DNA of 64,000 nt from NCBI RefSeq assembly GCF_018691265.1, contig NW_024881272.1:21875323-21939322 (forward strand), written 5' to 3'. The notes under the pieces were generated by a model. The model saw only the letters and a program-made list of their open reading frames with translations, made no database searches and was not told the DNA's origin. Both the position numbers and the translations under genes were made by a program. This DNA is from Tyto alba. Lineage: Eukaryota; Chordata; Aves; Strigiformes; Tytonidae. Position 1 is the stretch's first letter. Every line of letters starts with the position of its first letter. Positions 12,499-26,515 of the stretch are shown in pieces.

Positions 12499-13748
12499 GA
12501 GAGCAAGGTTTCTTAGGGTGGTTAACTGAAAAAGGGAAAGAAAATGAGAGCTGACTTCATTCTGTTTCCTGTCATTTTTTTCAGAGCCATTAAGAGCACT
12601 GCTGAAAAACTTCTATAAGGCACTTCACTTAAACAGGATTTAACCTGATGTTTAAATGAGCTGCCCAATCAAGACCTGGAGGGTACTAGAATATCCTTTC
12701 TGGAAGTGTACTCGTTATACTATGTTGCATTTGTAATGTTTTGCAAATGCCTGCTTGTCTAACGAGATCTACTCGCATAAAATGCATTTGTAGCATAACT
12801 GTAGTGGGGAAAAAAGGTCATAAATATTATACTGTGCCTGACCAAAACCTATTTATTGTGTCCAGTTCCCTTTTTAGTGAGTGTGAAGTTGACCCTGTTG
12901 AAATTAATGGGTTGATGCTTTTACAAAGAGTGTGTGACAGACAAATCAAATTATGTAGAGGTTGTCGGGGCAGTTGCTTTTTGAGAGAGATTTTGGGGTT
13001 TGTTTTTTTGATGCTGATTGTTTCAATGTTATTCAGCGCGCTGGTAGCTGCAGTGCTCCTCTGACAAACCCACTACATCGTTAGAGTCCGAGTAGGCTGG
13101 TCCCCAGGTTTGCACAGCATAGAAGAGCCAAAGACAGAGTCTCACTGATCCAGACAGCCCTATGTTGCACTTAGAGCTGAGTTGCTAACATAACCCTTGT
13201 ATTTCTGATTGATGAGTTAGTCTTAGCCAAAATTCTTCCATGAACTCAGAACTGTAATTTTGTTGTGTGTATGATTTACTAATAAGAATTTGCCATCACG
13301 CTATATGTAAAAGGCAGAACCCAAATTTTGTCTAGCAACAGAATGTGGAATACCCAGATCACTTTTTTTAATAGTTGTGTTTTAGCTCAAACTGGACTGT
13401 AAAGCCAAAATCATTTTGTCAGGTTTTTCAGGCTCCTTCACAGATTTCTCCTCATAAAACTACCGAGTGGTACATGGAAACGGTGTGTCTCCATGCGCGT
13501 GCAAACACACCAGAGTTCTTCCCTTCTTCATACATTAAGCTTCACCGCTTCTTGCAAGATGAGAATTTGGCCTTCTGTGTATTTCTCTATCTGCAAACAG
13601 AATACCTTTTTTAATATATGCTGTGAAATGCTGGAGGATCTCCCAGCTCATTGCAATTATGTGTATTTTAGATCAGGGAGGTGATGGCTTATAGTTGGAG
13701 GCTCTGCAGAGAGTGTTGCATGTTATGCAAGCGACACAGCTTTGGATA

Positions 13749-13790
13749 CGGGCCCTGATCCAAAGCCAGTTGCAATCAAATAGTCAAAGG
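13749..13790 (+). mobile_element. Ancient amniote repeat fragment
   Basis: cgggccctgatccaaagcca, then gttgcaatcaaatagtcaaa. Resembles the abundant sauropsid repeat motif GGGCCTGATCCAAAGCCCATTG..GTCAATGG. Short and diverged. Confidence 0.4.
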
Positions 13791-14906
13791 TCATGTCTAC
13801 ACAGCATAAAGAAATTGTAATTGTAGCTTGTCCTAGAATTACCCTTGGTGGTTTAAGCCAGCTAGCATGAGAAATAATAACACAAGCAAATGTATAGTTG
13901 AGAGCTACCAGAATACAAAGGTCTCTAATGTGCGTTGGTGGTGCCTTCTGGAACCCATCTCCATATACACGGAGAAATGGACCAAGTCTGTGTCACGTCT
14001 GTGGCCAGCACTGGGCCACCAGTGTGCCCTGACACCTCCATTCCCCACGTGGCAGCCCTGGTCGGAGGGGCAGCGGGACCTCCAGCCACCACCCTGCTCA
14101 CAGGACACTGTGGCCAGGAACTGCCTCCTCCCAGACCCAGCTCCTGCTGCAGTCCCCCATGAATCACACGAGGCCATGAGGGCCTGACTGCTCCTTCTCC
14201 CCAGGTCAGGATAAGGCTGTGCACACACTGGATAAAAAAAGGGCCAGCTGCTGGAAAGCAGTGATTGCAGCATGGTGCCAGCTGCCATTAGCAGGGAGAA
14301 AAGTCTAATTTTCATAGCCTGGGGGAGGGCAAAAGCTTGAGAACATGAATAAATTTTCAGAAAGAGACAGGAGGTACTTAAAAAGAGTACAAATTTATTA
14401 TTCATATAAAGAAACACATGTAATATATTTAGATGTCTGTAAATATTTTGCTGTATTTGCATTATTTTTTTTAAACTACCCTCCATATTTTAGGGCTATG
14501 GATTATTATTTCAAAGCATGTACCTTGTTGTAACAGCAGAGGATCTCTTCTTGCAATAGTGAGAAGCAGAAAGAAAAAGTTGGTGAATTGGACTTCTCCC
14601 ATTACAGTGTCCAGACTTTTAATCTTAGAGGAAAGTTACTTATCCTATCTCTATGAAGTTACTATTCAGAGTGTATTTGATTGTAATTTTTTAATACAGT
14701 GGCAATGGCTTTTTATATCATTATGCAAAAGCAAGTCATATCATACTACAACTTTAAAAAATACAGAAAGATCATTAGAAATTAAGTTGTTTTCTATGAA
14801 CAAAGTCACTGATTATTTTAGCTCAATATCTGTGAATGCTGTTGGGTCACCCTGAAATTGGGGGTGGAGGAAGGGGGAAAGAAGGAAAGGAATCAAAAGT
14901 AGAAGG

Positions 14907-14937
<31 letters not shown>
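14907..14937 (+). repeat. Poly(A) tract, 31 nt
   Basis: Uninterrupted A31 after a purine-rich ggaaaggaatcaaaagtaga stretch. Confidence 0.95.
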
Positions 14938-14939
<2 letters not shown>

Positions 14940-15636
14940 AACAAGAAAGAAGCTTTACATTGCTGACCTTTCTTGAAGGCAGACTTTCAGCAGATCACTT
15001 TGACCTGTCTCCTGTCTACTGTCAAAATGATTATTTGTTCTTTCACAGTGCCTAAAACAATTGCAGTGTAAGGGTTTGTTTACTCTTTTGCGTCATATTG
15101 AAATCATTTACTTTTATAATTGTGGGCAGCTGGAAAAGTAGTTAGGGAGTAAGATAGGGGCCAAAATTAAGAGAACTGGAGAGAAGAGGAAGGATTTTAA
15201 GACAGGGTATCAGTTTTAATGCTTGAGATTACATAAGAATCTCTTATTGAACACCAAAGACTACTGTATAACTTCTATAGCTGGGAAGTAAATCACTGTT
15301 TTAATCAAATATCTTTCTCTCACTAGAACAGTAATAAACATGAGCAGATATGTTTCTCTTTTACCCACACTTTTGTCAGAATCGAAATCCTGAAGGAGGA
15401 AAAGAGTTACTGTCATCTGTCCCTGAAGTAAGATGTGTGTCTATTTAGCAAACATCTGAATAGCTCATTTAAAATGCTCTGTTCTCTGCTGTTAGCCATT
15501 TTGTATGTTCAGTCCCATGTAAACCCTTGGAAAGCAAAACATAATACCCTGCCTGATTTTTAAAGTGAACAAGAGTTCCTTTGTAAAATCTCCTTTCCAT
15601 TTCCCAGAGTTTGGTTGGGTCTTTTTTTGGTTTGTT

Positions 15637-15651
15637 TTTTTTTTTTTTTTA
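15637..15651 (+). repeat. T-rich homopolymer
   Basis: T-run of about 15 nt following a GGTTTG-T(n) low-complexity stretch. Confidence 0.85.
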
Positions 15652-18600
15652 AAAAAGCCACCATTTTTTTTCTTCTCAGTACACCACTATTGTTTTTATG
15701 TTGTGTTTTTAGCAAAAAAAAATGTTTTAAGAACAACAACGTAACATTTAAGAATAATAAACTTACTGCCTCACGTTGGCACTGCTATTCTTACTCACAA
15801 AGCTGTGCGTTCTGTCTATAACTAAAAGGCAATACCTAAGAATGAGTTTCAGAAAATAACAAGCGTACATATTTTCTCAGGGTTGCCACCAGAGGCATTG
15901 GGCATTTTTTGATTCAAGTGTGATAGGTCTGTATTAGCTTAATGGCTATTTGTTTCAGAAGCTTTCTAATTAGTCATGTAAATTTTTCAATATCTGGGGC
16001 ACTTTGTACTTAATTGCACATTCAGTAAAGAGGAATCTCCTTTTGCTTGGAAACTACTACTTGCACTTTTGTTTGATTTGTTCCAGTTTTCTTATTAGAA
16101 TACAAAGTGAGCGATTGTTTCCACTTGCTGCCTAATATTTCCATAATTAAAAAGTAATTGGACTGGTTTATGTTTTTACTTTTTATAGGAAAAACAAAAT
16201 GCTCCCATAATATACTTACAAGTATTTTGCCCTGAGAAATTTTTTCACAAAAAATTCCTATGAAATTCCTATGCAGTTCTTATGCAAATATAGATATAGC
16301 TGGGATATAGACTTCTATTTGAACACCTGTCCATAATGCTTCTTTGATTTAATCAGAATTACATGCTCACTAGTGTCCAGCATTAGCGAGTGCAATACTA
16401 ACTTATGCCAAATTAATCTTCCAGGTTTTTTTTCTAAATGTTCATTCATATTTTGGTTGATTTTCCTTTTCCTATACCCAGAAAGGAGGAATTTGCAGTT
16501 CGTGTGCATGCAATGCTGCTTGTCAGTAGTTCCCACCTCCTAGCTCCTGACACATTCCAATTTCTGGTCAAGCCCTTCAAAACGAATCACAAAAATCTGT
16601 ACAAATATTTCATCTACTTTAATCACAGAGCAGGTATATGAGAACACTAAAGCTATGTGCCCTATTTGATTGGGTTTTAGTGAAATCAGAGTAAAAATTC
16701 ATGTACCAGATGATTTTCAGACAGCCACTACCACAGAACATTTCACTGATGGATGTCACCAAACAGGAGGTCACACCACAGCATATGCACTCGGTTGTGC
16801 TGTGGAGTGACTGCATTTGTATGCAGCAAGGACGGTGAAGCATGGGACTACCTCTGGAGGAAACAATCAATCCTGCAAACATTAAGACACTGCAGACTAG
16901 TCTGGGGAAGTTTACCTGGCCCTTGTCCATGTAAAATGTTTTGTCAATCAGGGTTATCTGGTCAGAGCTTTCCTGGAGTCTCAGCACTACCAGTTCATGG
17001 AGCAAAGGCGGGGGGCAGACATCAGAAAGAGTCTTTATAGTGTGTCTTGTGGAATTCTTTTCAGAAAAGCCACTGAACCAGGACTTGGGATTTCTGACCT
17101 CAGTTTCCAGGGATTGCTTTGGACAAACAAGAAACCTTTAGCCTTTCTGTGTATTGCTGCAGCTTAAGAACAGGATGCAGATCTTCTCCCTGCATTATGT
17201 GGAATAAGGTCATCCCTGTAATGCTGTCTGGTGTACACAAGACCCTGATCTCAGCTGGGATCTACAGATATTACTTTGTAACATGTTGAATAATGAACAT
17301 GTGATCAAAAAATCTTATTGAATGTTTGTCTGAACAAATTACAAGAAGATAGGAAAGGAGAGCTAGATTAATGTCTGTACTGCAGCTTTGGTAAAGGTGA
17401 AATCTGAGCCTGGGCTTTCGACACCCCAGACCTTGTTCCTGCTTCATTTTGCGAAAGGCACCATCATTACTTGTTCTTCTCTTTCTTCAATTTTAGCAGT
17501 GCTGCCTAAGTCACTGTGAATCAAATCCCTTGTTTTCAAGTTCTTATTTTATTTTTTTCAAGTCTCAGAAAACCCCTCAAATCAAATTCAGATAAATATT
17601 TTTATTTAACCTCAAGCAATTTTTGTTTCAATTGTGGATAATTCTGAAAAAGAAAAAAAAGATTAGGTTCAGATGGATATCAAATTACTTGGGGATTTTT
17701 AAGAAATGTCAGTGGTGAATCAAAAAAATCAATTGTTTCCACAGATCTTCTTAGGTCTTTATTCATACAACCTGCAGATCTGTCATTTCTTTCCCTGCCT
17801 CTTTCATTTTTTAATTTCTTGTGCCTATTCCTGTTCTCCAAAGATCATTTGTAAAAACAGTTATCTCGGTTTTATATTTTCAGATGTACTGCTTGTTATC
17901 TTACAATCTGCAAACAAATAAAGATCTTTTGTATCTCCTCTATCCCAAGGAGGTCAAATGCTACAGAACTGAAGCCACAGCAGCTTCTCTTAAATAGAGT
18001 TTCAAGGATAAGTGTGGGCTGCTTATTTGCATCTTCATTTGTTGTTTTCCTGAAAAAATAAAGTAACAGTTCATTAAGTTTTATTAGATTTTGGCCACCA
18101 AAGAAATATTTTTTCTAATGAAAGACATTCAGGCTTTTATCTTTATTTTTTTGTAAACCAGCAGTATTTTATTTTACTGTACAGAGTGATATAACCAGCC
18201 ATACCAAGTGACACGATGCAACTTAGCTAGAAATGAAGTGTCTGATGAAAAGAGTTAACAGCATATATAAATACAGAAAAATAATGAAAAATGTTACAAA
18301 AAATCATAAATAGACAGCTTGTGTGTATATATGTGTGTGTCTCTTTTTTAAGACATGCACTAATTCACAGGTTTAAATTAGTACAGATCTAGTAGAAATG
18401 AGCTGAAAATCAGCCCCACGTTTTTGAAACAACTTCTTATATGGTGACACTAGTGATGTTTTGCCAAGTATGTAGATCTGCTCAGGTGTCCATAAAGTCG
18501 AAAGGGTTGCTCCTGGATGAAACCTGCTCTAGCACAGCCTGGGGTATGCAGATCTGCAACATCCCAGTGCAGGAGCTGTATGTGGGTGTGGGTACGGATT

Positions 18601-21600
18601 GCACATACAGAGACAACAAATTTGGCTGGAGAGGAGCCACAACAGCAAAAGGCACATGCATACACATGCTTCTGTGGACACTGAGGCAGAAAAAGCTGGT
18701 AAAGGAGGAAAACGTGCTTAAGGACACGTGGATTTCAAGAGAGGAGTCAGCAGTGGCGAAGAGAGGGACATGCCAGAGACAAGTTTTACCAGTGACTGAA
18801 AGCCAGCCATTACACCACATGTTGATTAGTTTACCTCCACAACAGGTCTGGCTTCACAGTTAGGCTGAAATCCACATTCACAGCTTCAGTTTTCTATGTA
18901 CGAGTTTGGTAGGCACACAGTTACACTAAGCCTGGGCATTTGGATGTCTGCCTGCCCAATGTGGTGTGTTAATATCTCATTTGGGAATACAAGCACCAGG
19001 TTTGGTCATGGAAAGAAGTGAATGAACTCATTTGCAGGTGCAATCTTAATGTATTCTTAAACTGCTGGCCTCTTTGCTTTTCCCAGTTCAGTTTTATAGT
19101 GCTGGTTTGGGGTTGGTTTTTTCATGAGGTTTTTTTTTTTTTTCAAGTAGTCCAAAATGTTCCTTAACTGAGATCTCTTTGATCTCCCAGAATCTTTTTA
19201 ACTGGACTTGCCCAATGCTTAATAATGGCAGGGAGAAGGGAAGATCAGAGAAGAAAGATACACAAGGATCATTTGACCATTGGCATTTAGTTCTGAACCT
19301 CAGAGTAATGTCTATATTCTTTGTTCTTTCTAGTAATGTAACTTTCCAAACATGTAAAGTACAGCATGCCAGGAAACTTTGTAACAGTTAATTCATTTTT
19401 GTGCAGTTCCCAACTGCCAAAAGCCAAGGGAGCAAACTAGAACATAGTGTAAGCCACAGTTCACATGGTTATGTTACAGACCACGAAGACCGTTGATTGA
19501 TGCAGTGTGAGTTTACCCTCCAGGATACAGCTGAGGTTATTGGTGGGACAAGGAACTGAAGATTGTGTTGCAGCTATTGGCTTCATTCATGAATTGTTAA
19601 TGTAGAAGAATAAAAGAATTCACTCAAGGCAATCAATTTCCCTTTAAAAATACAACAATTCACCCCAAAAGAGTGAAAGGAGGCTTAAGTGATAAATTGC
19701 AGGAATATTGCTTTCACATTTGACACCCATTAGCCCTGTTTTATATTGGGAAAATAGTATCATTAAGCAAAGTAGACAGTGCTTTACAACTATTAGCTTA
19801 TGAAAAGATTCAGCTACTACATAAAGATAACTGTTATTAAATAGGAACATTTTGCAAAGCCTTTAAAGGATAAGAAGCAAGAAAAGTTGTCTTTGGTAGT
19901 ATAGGTCTTTTTCTGCATGCTTTCACAAAAAAAGCACGTCTCACATCTTTAAGACAGAACAATGGGAGCTATTTGAGTTGAGAGGCACTTAATGGGAAGC
20001 TACATTCCCTTAGCAATAAATGCATATGCCTGTATAAACTGAAGGAAGTTGCTGTCCTCCTCCGAAAGCACAGGAGTGAAATAATTACTGTGTGCTGAAT
20101 TCCCATGGTGAAATTGTAGCAACTGTTGTTCTGCCCCAGGAGGAGCCATGGAGCAGATGTAGAGTGGTCAGTGTCCAGTTGTCCAGGGTTAAGGGCCAAG
20201 CTAAATAGTGCCTCCCTCACCCTTGCCAGCCTTTTCAGACGTAAGCTGAAACCACTTTCACCAGCAACTTTCATCCCATAGTCCTTTTCCAACACAGATC
20301 ATCAACACTCACTCAATCTTATAATACACTATCTTGTAAGCTGTTAAATAAAAAGTATGTGACCAAGTTTCAAAAACCCTGCCAAACAAGCCTTCCTCCT
20401 AATGTCCAGAAACTGCTGTCCTTTCATTCTCCATGTCTAATTTGATGCAGATAAAACTAATTTCTCATCATGCTTTATCCATCTGTTACATGTCTTCCCA
20501 CCACATTATACCCCAAATGTCCCTTAAAGAAGGAAGAGTACAAGGCTGATAGAGAGGAGGCAGTTCATTTTCTAACTTATGCCCTCTCCGTTCTGAACAA
20601 AAAGCATTTACTTCTATTGAAACCATTAGCCTTCATCCCATGTGCCAGGTTATGTCCTAGAGCAAGGCACAGCAGTATTGCATGTGCAGGGATTTGTGAA
20701 AGGAAAGGATGAGAGAAGTAGGATGGTGAGGACTGCATGAAGCATCAAAAACAGGAACAGGCAGAAGAGAATTCAGAGCAAGGGTTAGTTTTTGCACTGA
20801 GTGCTGGCTAGGAAAAAAGACTTAGAGCTCTCAACCTTGCTGTTTCTCATGCTTTGTACCTGCTTTCTGGACTGTGGATGCTTGACTATATAATCAGGTT
20901 TTTTCTCCTTAATTACCCCTATGTTTGTTTTATTTTTGAGGTGAAAACAACATTTTCTAATTCCCTGAAAACTTTCTGTTCTAGCTAGTGCCAGACTACA
21001 AAGTGGAAATTGCTTGGGATAAGCACTGAACCTTAGTGACACTAAGCAAAAAAAGACCTGAAAATCCCTTGTTCCTGGCTTGTAAACATGTGGACAATAA
21101 AATGTCTTTCATACAGCACATGTGATTCACATGAACCTTTGCCTCTATTGTGCCAGCACAATAACTTCCATTTCAATAGCATTAGTTCAACCATCACTTG
21201 TCCAAAGGTCTTCCCCAATCTCTACAGTGATCTTCAGGAGCAACTGCTCTTTACCATCTGCCCACCAGAATAATGTCACTGACTTATTTTCTTCCATCAG
21301 TTCCTCCTCCTTTCTGTTTTCCCTCACCACTCTGGTTCACTTTCTTCTTTGCCAACTTTCCTGATCTTCAGCAGTCAAGAGCTGTCTGCCCCCGGCATCA
21401 CAACAAAGCTAGTGCAGAAGATCTGTGTACCCAATCTCACATCTGAGATAAGTTCCAGCAACCAGGGAAGGCTAGGAAGAGACAGCAATATTTGTTTTTG
21501 TTATTGATCAGTATTTCTAATATAGGGATACCTCAGCCTCCCAGTCAAGATAGATATTTCTTTGAAGTAGGTGCTGAGTCTTCACCTAGTGAGAGATTTT

Positions 21601-21853
21601 CCCTGCCTTAAAACTTTTATAGTCCAATAGGCATGACATACTATCCACATTTTGTGTTAAGAGTGATTTGCTCCAAGAGCAACATGGAACCATAAATTGA
21701 AACCAGTTCTTCTCAGGCTGTATCTACTGCCTCAACCACAAAACCAAGTTTTCTGATTCCTGCAGGTTATCTAGCATTTGGAACTCAAAAATATTTCAGT
21801 CTCTTTTTCTTAGTACCTGTAAATTGGGTCTTACTGAAGCCAAAAAGATTGTT

Positions 21854-22017
21854 CTACTTGGACTTTCAGATGCCTGTCATATGCGTATCTAAAGTGATCC
21901 AAATTGTATCTCTGTATATTACAATTATGCTTAATGTCACCATTCTACTGCACATATTTCATTCTGGCCACTTGAATTCACTTGAAGTCAATGAGCAGCA
22001 ATTTTTCCCCAGCCATG
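21854..22017 (+). repeat. 164-bp direct duplication, copy 1
   Basis: Begins ctacttggactttcagatgc. The same 164 bp recurs at 22337-22500 with about six substitutions and no length change that I can see; homology stops sharply at both ends. Not recognised as a transposon. Confidence 0.9.
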
Positions 22018-22336
22018 TTTGTAACTTTGCTGTGTTTTGCCATGTTTGAATTCAAGCCTATATATCGTTACCACTTTTCTGTGCTAGATAAGAATGCCCT
22101 TTTTCCTCAGTACTGAACTATTTAAAATGTTTAAAAAATCAAGCCCAGAAGTAACCGCAGTCCTCCTTAAACTGTACTGCACCAAGTAACTCCAACATAC
22201 TTTGCTTGCCTCATTTTCATACCTACATCTGAAAAGTTAGTGCATCATACATTATGATTACTGACAGGTATTTTCAAGCATGTCACTGTTTTGTATGAAG
22301 CTTTGTACTAGAGCTTCTTGGTAGTCAGGAAAGGTG

Positions 22337-22500
22337 CTACTTGGACTTTCAGATGCCTGTCATATGCGTATCTAAAGTGATCCAAATTGTACCTCTGTAT
22401 ATTACAATTATGCTTAATGTCACCATTCTACCCCACATATTTCATTCTGGCCACTTGAATTCACTTGAAGTGAATGAGCAGCATTTTTTCCTCAGCCATG
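22337..22500 (+). repeat. 164-bp direct duplication, copy 2
   Basis: Offset of 483 bp from copy 1, with 319 bp of unrelated sequence between them. Differences include tatctctg/tacctctg, ctactgc/ctacccc and gtcaatg/gtgaatg. Reads as a local non-tandem duplication, or two copies of a short uncharacterised repeat. Confidence 0.9.
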
Positions 22501-23099
22501 CATTCATACAGTTGTGCTGTAAATTCGAGCTCATACCCATGTCATTTTCTCCTACACCTTGCCCAAGTTTTATTCAAGTTATCCATAGATGGTTCTATTT
22601 TTCCCAGATCAAGGGCATATATTATATTTGCAGTTGCCATTTGATTGGCATCAAGGATACTATTAGGTGCTAAACAATCTGAAAAAGTAGGTCACATAAA
22701 TTTGCAGAGTATACTTTGCTGAATACCTGTGGAGATTTACATATAGCACATTGTATGGATTCCTTCTAAGCATCCTTTGCCCATGTTGTGGTTTAGAATT
22801 ATGTGGTGGATAGGAAAGTTCTTCTAGTAACAGACCCTTCATACTTTCTATAGGATTATCCTGATACAAGTGCTAGTGCTCCTTGAAGTTTGAGCATGAG
22901 CTGGGAAGAGGGTATAAATGGAAGAAAGTGACTTGAGGGCTAAGAATAAAATAAAGGTCATGGAAACAGATACCAACAAGTACAGAAAAATAAATTATTT
23001 CAAACTAAATTTATGCAACATTCTGTCAAACATATATATATGGAAGCCAGGAGTAACTCTCTCATCCTCTAAATTCTTCCGTAGTCCCCACAGCGCATC

Positions 23100-23165
23100 A
23101 ATGTGAGCAATACAGAGGGCCAAACTAATACCTAGTCTAACACCACTGATGTAACTCCAAATTAT
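23100..23165 (+). mobile_element. Possible ancient L3/CR1-like fragment
   Basis: gggccaaactaatacctagt and caccactgatgtaactccaa recall the sauropsid repeat with GGCCAAATTCTGC..ACACCAGTGTAACTCCA. Weak. Confidence 0.3.
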
Positions 23166-23887
23166 CAAGTTAGATAGAGGCAACATTGTGCAAAAATCTA
23201 TAGCTTGTGTTATTGAGACCCCTAGTTTAGGTACCGTAATGGTCTCTTTTGGCCTGTGAACCTTTGAAATGATCATTCTACTTTTTAAAGAAGACTCTTA
23301 AGCATCTTGAGGTCATTGCATTGGGTTACAATTGCAGCTATAAAATGACCAGTAGCAAACCAAATACATTTCTTTTCTCTTTTCTGAAGCATGCTTCTTA
23401 TGTTGCAGAGACTGCTTCTCTCACTCATTATAGTGAGATCCCTTATTGCCCAGTATTGTACTAACTCCGTCTGGTCTATTGTATTGTGATAACACTCCTT
23501 TGCCCATTGTATTAGGTTAGCACCTCCTTGGCTATAATAAGTATGAAAAAAAATTCAAGGTTTAACTTGTCAAATGGAACTTTTCAGTGACTTATTAAAA
23601 GAACCCCTGCGGTATTACAAAATGCAGGTTTTCTGTCATCTAACTAAAAGATCCCTTTAGAAACCTTCATTTTTTATGTGTGTAAAGACAATTTCTTCTA
23701 GTGAAACTCTTTGATTCTTCCCTGAATGAAATCAAGTGTTTTAAAACTTTTTGAGGTGCCCCAAAGGCTCACTTCTATACTATGGAATGTGAAAGACTAT
23801 GAACCTCTCACATAATCGTCACACAGACACTTTGCAGTGTGCTCCTGGCAGCAATCGTTCATTACATACTGCAGGCTTTCATAAAGG

Positions 23888-23927
<40 letters not shown>
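23888..23927 (+). repeat. Poly(A) tract, 40 nt
   Basis: Longest homopolymer in the window, A40. Responsible for poly-Lys/poly-Phe frames on both strands. Confidence 0.95.
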
Positions 23928-23929
<2 letters not shown>

Positions 23930-24546
23930 GAGTAAAATCAGGGAAGAGAAAACTGTGAACTGTGTCTTTCTTGATCATGAGAATTTGGGGGAAGCAAAGC
24001 TGGAGAGAAAGCTGTTGTGAGAGATTGTTAATGAGGTTAAGATAAATTGTGGCTGGAGAGTTCTTACCTAATGACATAGAATAAGAAACAGAAATGTGGA
24101 GAGAGATGGCATCCCTGTTAACATCCTTCAAGAAGATAGACCTTAAGTGTTGTTGTCTTTTGTACTTGACAAGCAAACAGTAACATTTATTTGTACGAGT
24201 GGAGCTCATAAGTCAGCATTCTTTTCTCTCCCCTTACATCCCTGCTTGGAGCGACTTTCTTCCACTACAGCACATGAATTACTGCCAGCGAAGTAAGTTG
24301 CTGCAAGTGAATCAGGTCCTTGGACTGTCTTCTTACATTTTTGCTGTTTCTCCCTTTTTCTTTATCCCTTGAGCTGCAATGTTGAGGTGAAGCTGGGCTT
24401 TTTTCCCTTTTAGCATCCCTATGACAGCCTTTAACCCACATGGTAATCAACATAGTATACAGACAAGGAAGACAGAGATCTTTTTATACGAATAAATGTG
24501 CTTTGGTCTTTTGGGGATTGTTTGGTTGGGTTTTTGTGGGTTTTGG

Positions 24547-24578
24547 TTTTTGTTTGTTTGTTTGTTTATTTGTTTTTT
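24547..24578 (+). repeat. (TTTG)n microsatellite
   Basis: Five or so TTTG units with a TTTA variant. Confidence 0.9.
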
Positions 24579-26497
24579 AGCAACGCCTATTGTAAACACA
24601 AGAGCAGTTTTGTGAGAGGTTTGGGAAGACAGTGCTTCCTACATCTTTGCATGAGTGCACAAAGGAGGGAAGGGAAGGGGCAAGGTCTGTGCCTGACTTG
24701 CTCTCCCAGTGGCATAGTCCGGGCACCACAGGAGGAGGCAGCAGTACCTAGAGGGTGGTTTAAATGGAGCTCCCCTTCCATTCTCTGGACAGCTAAGAGA
24801 AGTATTTATCTCTCTCTGGTTTTATTCAATCTTCTTTGTAGTTAGTACGGTTTAAGTACCGTGAAGCAATGTAAATTAGTGAGAGTCTGAGAGAACTGCA
24901 GCATGGGCTGTTTAAGAGATCAAGGATCCATCTGAGGGGTATTGTTGCACTGTGCTCCTCATTCAGCTTTGAGTCTGGGACAGAGTCACTAGGCCTATGG
25001 TGCCACAAAGCAAGAGACAGGCTGAAAATGGTGAGAGATGTTAGAATAACTTTTCCAGATAAGAAAGAAAAGCAATTCGGAAAAAACAGAGTATATGAAA
25101 TTCAGGGGTCTTCCAGAACAGCAAGACCAAGAAAAGAAAATACCTGAGTCTCTCTTATATTGTTCTGAAGGATCCAGGGAGAAATCAAAGAGAGGAAAAA
25201 AAAAAAAAGTTTATTTTTTGTTCCTTTTTTTCTGCATTGTACACTTGTTCCTGGCTTCAGATAAGAGACTGAAGTAGACACCTTTTTCCAGCCTTCTCAT
25301 CTGAAGAATTTTAAATGGGTTTAAAAATGGAAAAGTAGAATTTTATATATATATATAAATATCTTCTTTTATTGTGTAGCTTCAAATTATTCTCATTTCT
25401 TTCCAGAGTAGTTTTTTCTGTGTATTTATTTAAACTGTTTAAAATCTCTCTGTCTTCTTTTGTTTACAAGGACAAATCCAAATAATTTTTAAAGACAGAG
25501 AACCAAAAATAAACAACTTAATGCTGAGGTAATAAAATGGACAAAATATCACCTGTGTGTTTCAGTTTAAAGCCCCTTTTCCCTCATGTTATTTCAATCT
25601 GCCTGTTGAGGACACCTAAGAGTCTCTCTGTAAAAACAATAGGTTTCCAATTAAGTATCATTAGTGGGACAAAAACACCTGTTTTGGGTTAAAGATGTTA
25701 GCAAGCTCCAAAGCAAAATGAGTGACAGTGAGGGCAAAGCGCTATGACAAGAAATCGAACTGCTCCCTCCCTGGGAAGTCCAGCATCTCTTCTCTCTCTC
25801 CAGATCAATCTGGAGCTGTTGTCAGCTTCTTGTGTGCCTCATGCTCTTTAGCAAGGCAGAGTCCCCTTATCTCTCAGGGTTAGGGAATACCCCTGTGAAA
25901 AACCTGACTGCTTCCCTGAACCTGTCATTTCATACAGTTGCTGAAAGTCTTCTCCTCACCCCTCATACCACCTTTCATTGCAGGCAGTTGAAGCCCACTT
26001 CAGTGACTGTTCTTTCCACTGTTTTAGAAAAAGCACACTGCCTCATTCTGCCTTTGTTCATGCTCCTTGGCACCTTATTTTTCATAGCCAGAGGTACATG
26101 GGCTCTGTCCAGGACCATTTTGAGGATCTGTCCACAGGTCTCACCCTTCCTGCAAGAGGGAATTTACCCAATAAATAGCAACAAACCTATTTGTTGTAAC
26201 TTCAAGATGAAAAGGCAGACTGTTTCAAGCCTATTGTTAAATGGCTCCTTGAAGTCAGATAAATGTCTCTAGAAATACCTTTAATGGTCTTTATTTCAAT
26301 ATAGTTTGAACCTGTTTCTTCAGTAATTATCTTCTTCTGTGTTAAGATTGGCTCAAAAACCTGTGGTTCCAAGTGTACTGTAGACAGTTCTATAATTCTA
26401 GAGCCTATTAACCACTAACTTACAAGTCTATGGTAGTTTTATTTTTTGAATGCTTTGTGAGGCTTGAGGTGATAGCCTATTTTCTTGGGTTTGGTTT

Positions 26498-26515
26498 TTT
26501 TTGTTTGTTTGTTTC
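26498..26515 (+). repeat. (TTTG)n microsatellite
   Basis: Short run ttgtttgtttgtttccc after a T-run. Confidence 0.8.

Larger units (their letters stand above)
12499..21853. other. Intergenic, no supported gene
   Basis: Open frames of up to 193 aa (minus strand, 13905-14486) and 140 aa (18441-18863) have no recognisable domain and low-complexity or chance-like composition. Homopolymers at 14907 and 15637. A GC-rich patch at about 13,980-14,170 explains the long frame there. Confidence 0.45.

Noticed and set aside
12004..12500. Open frames within the CpG island as a coding exon
   Set aside because: GC-rich DNA lacks stop codons by composition; frames are open on both strands and have Pro/Gly/Ala/Arg-biased content without any motif.
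13905..14486. 193-codon open frame on the minus strand, the longest in the window
   Set aside because: Spans a GC-rich patch and an AT-rich flank with a sharp change of composition. No domain, no codon pattern, no splice context; an overlapping frame on the other strand is equally open.
18441..18863. 140-codon open frame on the + strand
   Set aside because: Not recognised, and long frames also occur on the opposite strand; no supporting signal.
23799..24209. Frames with poly-Lys (+) and poly-Phe (-)
   Set aside because: Produced by the A40 tract.
25832..26272. 146-codon open frame on the + strand
   Set aside because: No recognisable motif, no promoter or splice context; chance-like composition.
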